From: Cellulomonas sp. JZ18 | GTDB lineage: Bacteria > Actinomycetota > Actinomycetes > Actinomycetales > Cellulomonadaceae | Assembly: GCF_009720485.1 (NCBI RefSeq) | Contig: NZ_CP045245.1 | Location: forward strand, 1,488,001-1,552,000 | Reading direction: 5' to 3' | Length of the DNA stretch: 64,000 nucleotides | Part shown: piece by piece, positions 11,227-19,434 of the stretch | How positions within the stretch are numbered: the stretch's first letter is position 1 | Layout of the letters: each line of letters starts with the position of its first letter | Notes under the pieces: generated by a model | The model's input: the letters and a program-made list of their open reading frames with translations, nothing else | What the model was told of the DNA's origin: nothing | Databases searched by the model: none | Made by a program: the position numbers and the translations under genes

Positions 11227-12144
11227 GTGGTGACGGACTCGACGGCGGCCCTGCCGCCCGCCCTCGCGGCGGCGGCGGGGCTGACCGTCGTGCCGCTCGA
11301 CGTCACGATCGACGGGGTGCGCCACGTCGAGGGCGTGGACGTGACGCCCGCGCAGCTGCTGCACGCGCTCGAGCGGGGCGCGCGCGTCACGACGTCCCAG
11401 CCCCCGCCCTCGGCGTTCGCGGCGGCGTACGAGCGCGCCGCCGCCGCCGGCGCGCGGGAGATCGTCTCCGTGCACCTGTCCGGCGAGATGTCGGGCACCG
11501 TGCGCTCGGCGCGCACGGCGGCGACCGTGAGCCCGGTGCCGGTGCGCGTCGTGGACTCGGGGACCGTCGCGCTGGGCCTCGGGTTCGCCGCCCTCGCGGC
11601 CGCACGGTGCGCGGCGACGCCCGTCGCACCCGCCGCGGTGGATCCCGAGCGGCAGCGCCGCCGGCGGCCGGCACCGACCCTCGGGCGCCGTCGGGTGCTG
11701 CCACCCGCGTGGCCGGACGTGGACCGTGTCGCGGAGGTCGCCGCGGCCACCGCGGCGAGCACCCGGACGTGGTTCCTCGTGGAGTCGCTCGAGCACCTGC
11801 GACGCGGTGGCCGGCTCAGCGCGCCGGCGGCGGCGCTCGGCACCGTGCTCGGGCTGCGTCCGCTGCTGGCCGTGCAGGACGGCCGCGTCGTCGTGGCCGA
11901 CAAGGTGCGCACGCGGCGCGCGGCGCGGGAGCGCCTCGAGCAGGTCGCCGCGGCCGAGGTCGGGGCACGGGGGGCGGTGCGCCTCGGCGTCCACCACGCG
12001 GGTGACCCCGCGGCGGCCGAGGCCCTGGCCCAGCGGCTCACGGGGCACGCCGAGACGGTCGAGGCCGTCGTCGCGGACGCGGGGGCGGTGCTCGGCGCGC
12101 ACGCCGGACCGGGGCTGCTCGCGGTCGTCGTCGCCGACGCCTGA
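11227..12144 (+). CDS. DegV-family fatty-acid-binding protein
   Basis: About 305 residues. The N-terminus VAVVTDSTAALPP is the DegV hallmark, TTSQPPPSAF provides the conserved lipid-contact loop, and HLSGEMSGTVRSA and ESLEHLRRGGRLSAP follow the family order. In Gram-positive bacteria such proteins (FakB-like) bind fatty acids for a kinase partner; no kinase lies next to it here. An Arg/Pro-rich insert (~residues 140-165) replaces the short helix usually found at that point. It may be a genuine linker or a local sequence problem. The start is one of two adjacent GTG codons (11227 or 11230) about 35 bases after leuS; no good Shine-Dalgarno marks either. Confidence 0.8.
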   Translation: MVTDSTAALPPALAAAAGLTVVPLDVTIDGVRHVEGVDVTPAQLLHALERGARVTTSQPPPSAFAAAYERAAAAGAREIVSVHLSGEMSGTVRSARTAATVSPVPVRVVDSGTVALGLGFAALAAARCAATPVAPAAVDPERQRRRRPAPTLGRRRVLPPAWPDVDRVAEVAAATAASTRTWFLVESLEHLRRGGRLSAPAAALGTVLGLRPLLAVQDGRVVVADKVRTRRAARERLEQVAAAEVGARGAVRLGVHHAGDPAAAEALAQRLTGHAETVEAVVADAGAVLGAHAGPGLLAVVVADA

Positions 12145-12560
12145 GGTGGCCGCACCGGCGCCGCCCGCCCACAGCCCGGCGCTCCGGCGGCGCCGTCCAC
12201 GCGGGGCCGGGTGGTCGGCGGACCGGGCGGCGTCGTCGCCCTAGCGTCCCCGCGTGCTCTCCCGCGACCGTCCCGCCCCGCCGTCGCGCACCGGCTCTCG
12301 GTGCTCGCCGCGGGCGCCTCCCCGCCCCCGCCGGGTCCGAGCGCGACCTGGCCGGATGGTCGTCCGCGCTGAGCCGGGCCGCGCAGGACGCCGCGGCGAC
12401 CGGGGTCGCGTCCACCGACGAGGGTGCCCGGTGGGACGACCTCGTCCACGGCACGGCGACCACCGGCACGGCGACCACAGGCACCGCGTCCGCCGGCGGC
12501 GCGTCCACCGACGAGGACGACACGTGGAACGCCGGGGACCGGGTCCCTCCCGCGGGCGCC
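12145..12560 (+). other. Gap before comEA that still looks coding
   Basis: The frame of comEA stays open upstream of the usable GTG at 12561, back through this region, and reads like protein (ERDLAGWSSALSRAAQ, ASTDEGARWDDLVHG, ASTDEDDTW). A -10-like TAGCGT (12242-12247) followed six bases later by GTG 12254 is a typical leaderless start for this genome, but that GTG is in another frame. The true N-terminus of ComEA may begin at 12254 with one or two missing bases between 12280 and 12350. No other gene is seen. Confidence 0.4.
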
Positions 12561-13514
12561 GTGGTGTCCTGGGGCCTCGCTCCGCTCCGGACCACCACCG
12601 TGGGCGGGAGCACCACCGGACGGCGGACGTCGTCCGGAGGTGGCGACGCCGGCGCGGGGTCGGCGTCCGCGGCCGGCGGATGGGTGCCCCGCCCCGCGGT
12701 CGCGCCGCTCGCCGCGGGGGCCGCGCGTCCGGACGCGCCGGTCCGGACCGTGCGTGCGCTCGCGGACGTCGCGGCGGGCGCGGCGGCGGCGGGCGAGCGT
12801 GACGCACGCGGGTACGACGAGCGGGAGGGCGAGGGTCACCGCGACCGTCGTCGCGACCGCGACCGCGACCGCGACCGCGACCCCGTCCGGTTCCGGTGGG
12901 CCGTCACCCCCCGCGCCGCCGCGGTCGCGGGCCTCGCGGTGGCGCTGCTGGCCGGTGGCGTGGCGCTGCGTGCGTCGACCGCGCCACGGACCGATGCCGT
13001 CGAGGTGCTGCGACCGACGGCGTCGTCGACGAGCCCGGACGCGGTCGGCACTCCCACGGCACCGGCGGCACCGGGTGCCGGCACGGCCGTCGTGCACGTG
13101 GTCGGGGCGGTCGGCGCGCCGGGTCTCGTCACGCTGCCCGCGGACGCCCGCGTCGCGGACGCGGTGGCGGCCGCCGGCGGCGGCACCGACGGCGCGGACC
13201 TCGCGGCGCTGAACCTGGCGCGCGTCGTCGTGGACGGCGAACAGCTGCACGTGCCGCGCCAGGGCGAGGCACCCGCGCCAGCCGGCGCCGAGGGCGTCGC
13301 GCCGCCGGCAGCACCGTCTGCCGACGCCCGCGTCGACCTCAACACGGCGGACGCCGCGGCGCTCGACGCGCTGCCCGGCGTCGGGCCGGTGCTCGCCCAG
13401 CGGATCCTCGAGCGGCGTGCCCGGGGACCGTTCACCTCGGTGGACGAGCTCGACGACGTGAGCGGCATCGGGCCCGCCGTGCTCGAGCGGCTGCGTCCCC
13501 TGGTGCGGGTGTGA
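12561..13514 (+). CDS. comEA: ComEA-type helix-hairpin-helix DNA-binding protein
   Basis: 317 residues from the first in-frame GTG, although the protein probably starts further upstream (coding-like sequence reaches ~12254). A charged stretch with an (RD)n repeat precedes one membrane helix (~125-145, AAAVAGLAVALLAGGVAL). Next come a SLBB-like domain (VVHVVGAVGAPGLVTLP) and the C-terminal helix-hairpin-helix pair (VDLNTADAAALDALPGVGP and DVSGIGPAVLERL). ComEA is the membrane-bound receptor that binds incoming double-stranded DNA during natural transformation. It overlaps comEC by four bases, the standard arrangement for the uptake machinery. The N-terminal part is highly variable in this family. 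Confidence 0.88.
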   Translation: MVSWGLAPLRTTTVGGSTTGRRTSSGGGDAGAGSASAAGGWVPRPAVAPLAAGAARPDAPVRTVRALADVAAGAAAAGERDARGYDEREGEGHRDRRRDRDRDRDRDPVRFRWAVTPRAAAVAGLAVALLAGGVALRASTAPRTDAVEVLRPTASSTSPDAVGTPTAPAAPGAGTAVVHVVGAVGAPGLVTLPADARVADAVAAAGGGTDGADLAALNLARVVVDGEQLHVPRQGEAPAPAGAEGVAPPAAPSADARVDLNTADAAALDALPGVGPVLAQRILERRARGPFTSVDELDDVSGIGPAVLERLRPLVRV

Positions 13515-15213
13515 GCGGCGCGCGCCCCGCGCGTGCGCGGTCGGGCCCGGGACGGGCGGCGCGCACTGCGACATCCCGCGCGCCGGCCCCGACGCCCGTG
13601 CCGCGCGTGCCGGCCGCCACGCGCGTGCCTCGCGTGCCGGACCTGCCGCTCGTACCGCGCGCGCCTGTGCCGGGCAGGCGCCGGCAGGCCGCCGCGGACC
13701 CGGCCCCGCCGGACGCTCCGCGCACCGACCTGCGGCTGCTGCCGTCGGCCCTCGCCGCGTGGGCCGCGGCCGCGTGGGTCGTGCTCGCTCCGGGCCCCGC
13801 CACGGTCGCCGTCGGCGCCGTCGCCGTACCGCTCGCCGTGGCGCTGCTCCTCGGGCCGCGCCGCGCACGCCGGGCGCGGACCACGCCCGCGGTCCTGCTC
13901 GCCACCGCCGTGGCCGCGTCCGTCCTCGTCGCCGGCGGCCTGCAGGAGGCCGCGTCCCGGCCCGCCGGGCTGGTGGCCGCGGCACGGGCGGGGACCGCGG
14001 TCGAGGTCGTCGGACGGGTGGCGGAACCGCCGCGGGTCCGCAGCGGGGGAGCGGGGCCGACGCGCACGCACGTCCCGGTCGTCGCGGCGGAGGTGCGCGA
14101 GGCGGCGACGGGCCGTCTGATCGCCGCGGACGTGCCTCTCGTGCTGCTCGTGGAGGCAGAGCCGGACCACGCCGGGCCGGCGGGCGGCGACCTCCCGCCG
14201 CTCGGCACGCGGCTGGTCGCGCAGGGCCGCGCGCGGCCGGGGCAGCCCGGCGACCGGGCGGCCGCCACCGTCGCGCTCGTGCGGCCGCCGACCGTCTCGA
14301 GCCGACCCGGCCCGTGGTCCGCCTGGTCGGCCGCGGCGCGAGGCCGTGCGACGGCGCTCGCCGCCGCGCTGCCCGGCGACGCCGGTGCCCTGCTGCCGGG
14401 GGTGACCGTGGGCGACACGGCCACGGTGCCCGACGACCTGGCGCAGGCGATGCGTGCGGCCGGCCTCAGCCACCTGACCGCCGTGTCCGGCGCGCACTTC
14501 GCGCTCGTCGGAGCGCTCGTGCTCGGCGTGGCGGGCGCGGTCCGCGCGCCCGTGCCCGTCCGCGCGCTGCTCGTCGCCGGTGCCGGCGCGGCGCTCGTGC
14601 TCGTGGTGGGCCCCGCCCCGAGCGTCGTGCGCGCCGCGGCCATGGGTGCCGTCGGGCTGCTGGCCCTGCTCGCCGGCCGCCGGTCCGTCGGGCCCGCGGC
14701 GCTGTGCACGGCGGTCGTGGTCCTGCTGGTGCACGACCCCTGGCTCGCCCTCGCCCCGGGCTTCGCGCTCTCCGTGGCGGCCACCGCGGGCCTGGTCGCC
14801 GTGGGCCCGCGTCTGGTGGCCCGGTGGTCACCCTGGTGCAGGCGGACCGGTGCCGCGGCCCTGGCCGCACCCGTCGCCGCACAGCTCGGCTGCCTGCCGG
14901 TGGTCCTCGCGCTGTGGCCGACGCTCGGGGTCTGGTCGGTGCCCGCGAACCTCGTCGCGGCGCCCGTGGTCGCGCCCGCGACGGTGCTCGGTCTGGCGGC
15001 TGTGCTCGTCGCGCCCTGGTGGCCCGCGGGGCGGAGGGGCTCGCGGCGGTGGCGGGGGCCGCCTGCTGGTGGATCGGTACGGTCGCGCGCACCGGCGCGG
15101 CGCTGCCGGCGGCGACGGTGCCCTGGCTGCCGGGTCCCCTGGGTGTGGTGGCCGCGGTGCTGACCGCCACCGCGGCGGCCGTCCTGCTCGTCCGGCGCGG
15201 CGCACGTCGTTGA
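13511..15213 (+). CDS. comEC: ComEC/Rec2-type DNA uptake channel, frameshifted, no visible metallo-hydrolase domain
   Basis: About 568 residues when joined across a break. After a Pro/Arg-rich cytoplasmic start there are membrane helices at ~80-140, an OB-like DUF4131 region (EVVGRVAEPPRV), and the competence domain with HLTAVSGAHFALV followed by many helices. The frame switches at the G-run 15028-15031; one extra G gives VAPWWPAG continuing into AEGLAAVAGAACWWIG. The protein ends soon after the last helices. The C-terminal metallo-beta-lactamase domain found in many ComEC proteins is absent. It should form the inner-membrane channel for single-stranded DNA, with ComEA as receptor. The GTG start overlaps the comEA stop. 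Confidence 0.85.
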
Positions 15214-15294
15214 CGTCACCGGCCTCGCACGCGTCGGCGGGCCGGCCGCGCCTGCGGCACCGGAGGTGTCGGTGCCGTCCGGCACACTGGTGGC

Positions 15295-16341
15295 GTGCCG
15301 CCCCGTCCGTCGTCCCGCTCGTCCGCGCGCTCGTCGTCCTCGGGGCGGGGTGGGCGCGGCTCCGCGCCGGCCGGTGTGCCCTGGACGCAGGCGGAACCGG
15401 CTCCCGTGGTGCTCGTCTCCGGACCCGAGGAGCTCCTCGCGGAGCGTGCCGCCGAGCGCGTCGTGGCACGCGTGCGGGAACGTGACCCGGACGTCGAGGT
15501 CGCGCGCGTGGACGCCGCGCAGTACACGGCGGGGGAGCTGGCCGTCCTGACGAGCCCGTCGCTGTTCGCGGAGGGCAAGGTCGTCCTCGTCGAGGGCGTC
15601 GAGCGGGCCGGCGACGCGCTGCTGCTCGACGCGGAGGCGTACCTGGCCGCACCCGTGCCGGACGTCGTCGTCGTCCTGCGCCACGCGGGCGGCCAGCGCG
15701 GCAAGCGGCTGCTCGACGCGGCACGCGCCGCGTCCGTGCCGACCGTCACCTGCGAGACCGTGAAGTCGGACGCCGACAAGGCTGCCTTCGTGCAGGACGA
15801 GCTCGCGCGAGCTGGCCGTCGCGCCGACGCCCGAGGTGTGCGCGCGCTGGTCGACGCCGTGGGCTCGGACCTGCGCGAGCTCGCGGCCGCGTGCGCGCAG
15901 CTGGTCGCCGACACCACGGGCCTGATCGGCGAGGAAGCGGTGCAGCGGTACCACGGCGGCCGGGTCGAGGCGACCGGCTTCCAGGTCGCCGACGCGGCGG
16001 TCGCCGGTGACGCCGGCCGAGCGGTCGCGCTCCTGAGGCACGCGCTGGCGACCGGGCTCGACCCGGTCCCGGTCGTGGCCGCCCTCGCGGCGCGGCTGCG
16101 CACCCTGGCGAAGGTGGGAGCCGTGCGGGGGCGCGGTGCGGCGGCGGCCCGGGAGCTCGGGATGGCGCCCTGGCAGGTCGACCGCGCGGCGGCCGACCTG
16201 CGGCGGTGGACGCCCGAGGGGCTGGCCACCGCGATCTCCGCGGTCGCGCAGGCGGACGCCGAGGTGAAGGGCGAGGGGCGGGACGCCCGGTTCGCCGTGG
16301 AGCGTGCCGTGCTGCGCGTCGCGGCGGCCGTCGAGCGCTGA
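15295..16341 (+). CDS. holA: DNA polymerase III subunit delta
   Basis: 348 residues. After a disordered Ser/Arg-rich N-terminus (1-30) the delta fold begins with APVVLVSGPEELLAERAA, in which the Walker A motif is degenerate as expected for delta. Conserved VDAAQYTAGELAVLTSPSLFAEGKVVLVEGVE follows as shorter blocks, then the lid and collar domains (YHGGRVEATGFQVADAAV). The subunit opens the sliding clamp within the clamp loader. holA commonly follows comEA-comEC in bacteria, which supports all three calls. The GTG lies six bases after a CACACT -10-like box, so it may have its own leaderless message. Confidence 0.92.
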   Translation: MPPRPSSRSSARSSSSGRGGRGSAPAGVPWTQAEPAPVVLVSGPEELLAERAAERVVARVRERDPDVEVARVDAAQYTAGELAVLTSPSLFAEGKVVLVEGVERAGDALLLDAEAYLAAPVPDVVVVLRHAGGQRGKRLLDAARAASVPTVTCETVKSDADKAAFVQDELARAGRRADARGVRALVDAVGSDLRELAAACAQLVADTTGLIGEEAVQRYHGGRVEATGFQVADAAVAGDAGRAVALLRHALATGLDPVPVVAALAARLRTLAKVGAVRGRGAAAARELGMAPWQVDRAAADLRRWTPEGLATAISAVAQADAEVKGEGRDARFAVERAVLRVAAAVER

Positions 16342-16373
16342 CGGTGCCGCGGCGCCACGCGGGGGCGTCAGCG
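16336..16373. terminator. Bidirectional terminator hairpin
   Basis: Arms CGCTGACG (16336-16343) and CGTCAGCG (16366-16373), with an extra CCGC/GCGG pairing inside. They lie between the convergent holA and EAL-protein genes. There is no U-tract. Confidence 0.5.
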
Positions 16374-16405
16374 GTCGGCGTCCGCCGAGCCGTGCGCCGT
16401 CGCGC

Positions 16406-17134
16406 TCACCGTCCGACGAGCCGCGCCCCGGCGCGGTCGAGGACGCCCGCCCGCTCGATGAGGTTGCCCTGGAAGAGGGTCAGCCCGAGGTCCCGCGCGT
16501 GCCGCAGCGTCTCCTGGGTCTCGACGTACTCGGCGACGAGCAGGGCGCCGAACGAGCGGGCGACACCCACGACGGGGTGCCCCTCGACGTCGAGGTCGCG
16601 CACGTCGATCTTCACCACGTCCGCGAGGGGGAGCAGCCGCCGCTGGTCGGGCCGGTCCACGAAGGACGGCAGGGCCACGCGGAACCCGCGCTCCCGCAGG
16701 CGGCGGATCCCGGCGAGCACCTGGCCGTCGACCTCCGTGGCGCTGCTGACCTCGATCACGAGCCGGTCCGGCCGCGCCGGCAGCTCGAGCTCGCCCACGA
16801 GGTGCGCCCGGGGGCAGCGCACGAACAGCAGACGCCCGTGCGCGACGCTCTCCAGGTCGGCCCGGCCGAAGGTCGCCCGCAGCACGTGCTCGGTCGCGCG
16901 CTCGTGGTCGCGCCGGCCCCAGCCGCGTGCGACGTCGGCGTGGTGGCCGGGCGCGCGGTAGGAGAACTGGTAGCCGAACGGGCGGCCGTGTGCGGTGTAG
17001 ATCCCCTGCCGGGCGACGAGCACGGGACGGCGCGCCACGTGCTCCTCCCACGCGCGCCGCAGCTCGCGGGGGATCGCCGCGTCGACCGCAGCCCCCAGCT
17101 GCGCGAGCGCGGACTCGCCGGCATCGGGTGTCAT
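16406..17134 (-). CDS. EAL-like domain protein, probably not catalytic
   Basis: 242 residues with the fold order of EAL phosphodiesterases. The opening is RQGIYTAHGRPFGYQFSYR instead of one containing the E-A-L triplet. LVIEVSS replaces the LELTE-type strand, ADVVKIDV gives the KxD strand, AEYVETQE replaces AEGVET, and LFQGNLIERAG ends the barrel. This resembles YuxH-type EAL proteins but lacks the HDOD half. With the EAL triplet and the Gly of AEGVET altered, turnover of cyclic di-GMP is doubtful, and a binding or adaptor role is more likely. It is divergently transcribed from the small secreted peptide gene, and an inverted repeat overlaps its start codon. Confidence 0.7.
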   Translation of the reverse strand: MTPDAGESALAQLGAAVDAAIPRELRRAWEEHVARRPVLVARQGIYTAHGRPFGYQFSYRAPGHHADVARGWGRRDHERATEHVLRATFGRADLESVAHGRLLFVRCPRAHLVGELELPARPDRLVIEVSSATEVDGQVLAGIRRLRERGFRVALPSFVDRPDQRRLLPLADVVKIDVRDLDVEGHPVVGVARSFGALLVAEYVETQETLRHARDLGLTLFQGNLIERAGVLDRAGARLVGR

Positions 17135-17148
17135 GGCGACTATGACAC
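17128..17148 (-). promoter_or_regulatory. Operator-like dyad over the EAL gene start
   Basis: GTGTCAT (17128-17134) and ATGACAC (17142-17148) form a perfect 7-bp inverted repeat with a 7-base spacer. It covers the start codon and a CATAGT -10-like box on the minus strand. It looks like a repressor site; the protein that binds it is unknown. Confidence 0.4.
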
Positions 17149-17255
17149 CACAAGTCTCACCGTGTGATCACCCTTCCCCAGGGTGGAATCGACGGATCCG
17201 CCGGTCAGCCGTCCGCGCGGTTCACGCGGGTCCTCCCGGTGTGTCACCCTTGCCG

Positions 17256-17283
17256 CGACGCCCTCGGCCTGGCGAGGGCGTCG
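17256..17283 (+). promoter_or_regulatory. Hairpin in the peptide-gene 5' region
   Basis: A perfect 11-bp inverted repeat (CGACGCCCTCG, 17256-17266, with 17273-17283) with a 6-base loop, about 40 bases before the small peptide ATG. Just upstream, GTGTGTCACCCTT (17239-17251) nearly repeats GTGTGATCACCCTT (17162-17175). These may be protein-binding sites or an mRNA structure. Confidence 0.4.
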
Positions 17284-17323
17284 AAGTCCCCGCCCAGGCG
17301 CCGAGCCCTGACAGGAGAACGAC

Positions 17324-17455
17324 ATGAAGTCCGTCGCCAGCGCCCTCGCCGCTCTCGTGATCGCCGGATCCCTCGCCGCAAGCGTCCCCGCGGTCACCGC
17401 GTCGTCGGTGTCGCTCAACGGCGGTGCCAGCGGCTGCTGCAAGGACGCCGTCTGA
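17324..17455 (+). CDS. Small secreted peptide with a Cys-Cys motif
   Basis: A 43-residue ORF that automatic callers would miss. It has Shine-Dalgarno AGGAGA (17313-17318) five bases before ATG, a clear Sec signal (MKSVASALAALVIAGSLAAS) and a likely cleavage after AVTA. The predicted mature peptide is SSVSLNGGASGCCKDAV. A strong terminator follows immediately, so it forms its own short transcript. It sits just upstream of, and in the same direction as, an HTH-TPR regulator. In Gram-positive bacteria, peptide-pheromone genes often lie beside their HTH-TPR receptors. A signalling role is therefore an attractive inference, but I recognise no known pheromone family. Alternatives are a toxin, a bacteriocin-like peptide or an orphan secreted peptide. 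Confidence 0.65.
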   Translation: MKSVASALAALVIAGSLAASVPAVTASSVSLNGGASGCCKDAV

Positions 17456-17467
17456 CCGGAGCACCCG

Positions 17468-17506
17468 CCGGCGGGGCGCCCGCGACGTCGCGAGGCGCCC
17501 CGCCGG
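17468..17506 (+). terminator. Strong terminator after the small peptide gene
   Basis: A perfect 13-bp stem, 17468-17480 with 17494-17506. The loop itself folds further as CGCGA/TCGCG. It begins 13 bases after the peptide stop codon and isolates it from the downstream regulator. Confidence 0.7.
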
Positions 17507-17571
17507 GTCCTGCCCTGCGTCCCTGCCGACGCGCCGTCGACTCGCCGCTGTGAAGGTCTGGCGCCGAGCGG

Positions 17572-17586
17572 CGTCACACGTACAAT
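17572..17586 (+). promoter_or_regulatory. Promoter/operator of the HTH-TPR regulator
   Basis: -10 box TACAAT (17581-17586) eight bases before the ATG, directly preceded by CGTCACACG (17572-17580). The reverse complement of that element, CGTGTGACG, echoes the GTGTGAtCAC and GTGTGTCAC elements at 17162 and 17239. This placement would suit autoregulation. Confidence 0.4.
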
Positions 17587-17594
17587 GACTTGCC

Positions 17595-18919
17595 ATGTCG
17601 ACCATCGGTGACCGCGTGCGCGAGGCACGCCTGGCGGCCGGGCTGTCCCAGACGGCCCTCGCCGGGAACGCGTTCTCGCCCAGCTACATCTCCCTCATCG
17701 AGGCCGGGCACCGGGAGCCCACGGACGCGGCACTGACCGTCCTGGCCGAACGGCTCGGCACCACCCTCGAGTTCCTCAAGCACGGCGACGACGGGCCCAA
17801 CGAGGCGCGTACCCGCCTCGAGCTGGACTACGCGCGTCTCGACCTCGCGAGCGGCGACCCGGCCGGCGCGGTCCACCGCATCAAGTCCCTCGACCTGGCG
17901 GTCGTCACGCCGACCCTGCGCTCCGAGGCGCTGACCACGCTCGCGCGTGCGCACGAGATGAGCGGCGAGCTCGAGGCGGCCATCACGATCCTCGAGCCGC
18001 TGCTCGCCGAGACCCAGGGGCGCAACGACCAGCTGCGCGCGGCCGTGCTGACGACCGCGCTCGTGGGCTGCTACCTGGAGGCGGGCGACCTGCACCGCGC
18101 GGTCGAGGTGGGCGAGCGCACGCTGTCCGACCTCGACCAGGCGGACCTCGTCGGCACCGACGAGCACCTGCGCCTGGCGTCCACGGTCCTGTGGGCGTAC
18201 GTCGAGCGCGGGGACCTGATGTACGCGACGCACCGTGCCGCCGAGCTCGTGCGTCTCGCGGAGTCCCTCGGCACGCCGCGCGGGCGCGGGTCGGTGTACT
18301 GGAACGCGGCACTCGTGGCCGAGCAGCGCCGCGACTACGAGCTGGCGCAGCGCTACACGGAACGGGCCCTGGCGCTGCTCTCGGAGGGGGAGCCGGACCG
18401 CGACCTGCCGCGCCTGCGTGTGAACTACGCGTGGCTCCTGCTGCGCTCGGAGCCGGCCGACCCGCGTGCGGCGCTCGAGCAGATCGACCAGGCCGAGCCG
18501 GGCCTGTCGGCGGTGGGCTCGACCCTCGACGTCGCACGCCTGCAGGTCGAGCGCTCGCGCGCGCACCTGCTGCTCGGGACCCGGAGGCCGCGGAGGCCGA
18601 CGCCCGCGCTGCGCTCGCCGCGCTCGGGGACGCCCCGCGCCTCGAGGCCGCGACCGCCCACCTCGCGCTGGGGGACGTCCTCGACGCCCGCGGCGACCAG
18701 GACGGTGCCGCCGCGGCGTACCGGTGGGGCGCGGACATGCTCGGGATGATGGCGGCGACCCGCCACTCCGCGGGCGTGTGGCGTGAGCTCGGGGACCGCT
18801 ACCTGCGACGCGGGGACGTGGACGAGGCGGCGCGCGCGTACGACCGGGCGCTGCGGGAGGCGGGCTTCCAGCCGTCGCTCCCGACGGGGATCCCGCACCA
18901 GACCTGGTCGCTGGGCTGA
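17595..18919 (+). CDS. HTH-TPR transcriptional regulator (RRNPP-like architecture), frameshifted
   Basis: About 441 residues when joined. Residues ~5-65 are an XRE-type helix-turn-helix (GDRVREARLAAGLSQTALAG, then SPSYISLIEAGHREP). The rest is a series of tetratricopeptide-like helical pairs (for example ALTTLARAHEMSGELEAAIT and ATAHLALGDVLDARGDQDGA). This N-HTH plus C-TPR plan is that of peptide-sensing regulators such as PlcR, Rgg and PrgX. The frame breaks at the G-run 18576-18578; one more G restores LLLGDPEAAEADARAALAAL. The ATG follows a TACAAT box by eight bases. A gene for a small secreted peptide lies immediately upstream. DNA-binding activity is confident; the peptide ligand is inference. 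Confidence 0.8.
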
Positions 18920-18938
18920 CGGCCGGCGACCACACGCG

Positions 18939-18973
18939 ACGAGGGCGTCACCCCCGCGGGGTGACGCCCTCGT
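18939..18973. terminator. Bidirectional terminator
   Basis: A perfect 16-bp inverted repeat (18939-18954 with 18958-18973) with a 3-base loop, between the convergent HTH-TPR gene and rpsT. Confidence 0.8.
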
Positions 18974-19029
18974 GCGTCGACGTGCTGTGCGGCTGAGCCG
19001 GTGCGGTGCGCCGGCCGGCCTGCGGGACG

Positions 19030-19290
19030 TCAGAGGCCGTTGACGGACTTCGCCAGCGCCGACTTGCGGTTGGCCGCCTGGTTGGCGTGGATGACGCCCT
19101 TCGACACGGCCTTGTCGAGCTTGCGCGTCGCGACGACGAGCGCCGCGGCAGCGGCGTCCTTGTCACCGCCGGCGACCGCCTCGCGGACGCGACGGATGTA
19201 CGTCTTCAGCTCCGACTTGACGGCCTTGTTGCGCAGGCGCGCCGTCTCGTTCGTGCGGATGCGCTTGATCTGGGACTTGATGTTCGCCAC
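19030..19290 (-). CDS. rpsT: 30S ribosomal protein S20
   Basis: 86 residues, the usual S20 length, all-helical and rich in Lys, Arg and Ala. The conserved start [18 protein letters not shown] and the end [14 protein letters not shown] are unmistakable. S20 binds 16S rRNA early in 30S assembly. The gene is transcribed singly on the minus strand from a GTG start, ending at a shared terminator. Confidence 0.97.
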   Translation of the reverse strand: MANIKSQIKRIRTNETARLRNKAVKSELKTYIRRVREAVAGGDKDAAAAALVVATRKLDKAVSKGVIHANQAANRKSALAKSVNGL

Positions 19291-19434
19291 GTGTGGACTC
19301 TCTGGTGTGGTCGCCGAAGCGATCTGACAGGTCGTAGAGGGCGTGCGCAGCGCCGGGACTGGGGCGTGGGGACACCCGCGGGGAACGGCCTGCGCTGGTG
19401 CCCGCCGACCCGGGCGGACACGCGGATCAGGATC

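Noticed and set aside
12254..12802. 182-codon ORF starting at GTG 12254 as a separate gene
   Set aside because: Its later part is an Arg/Gly/His shadow of comEA; only its start codon may be relevant, as the ComEA start.
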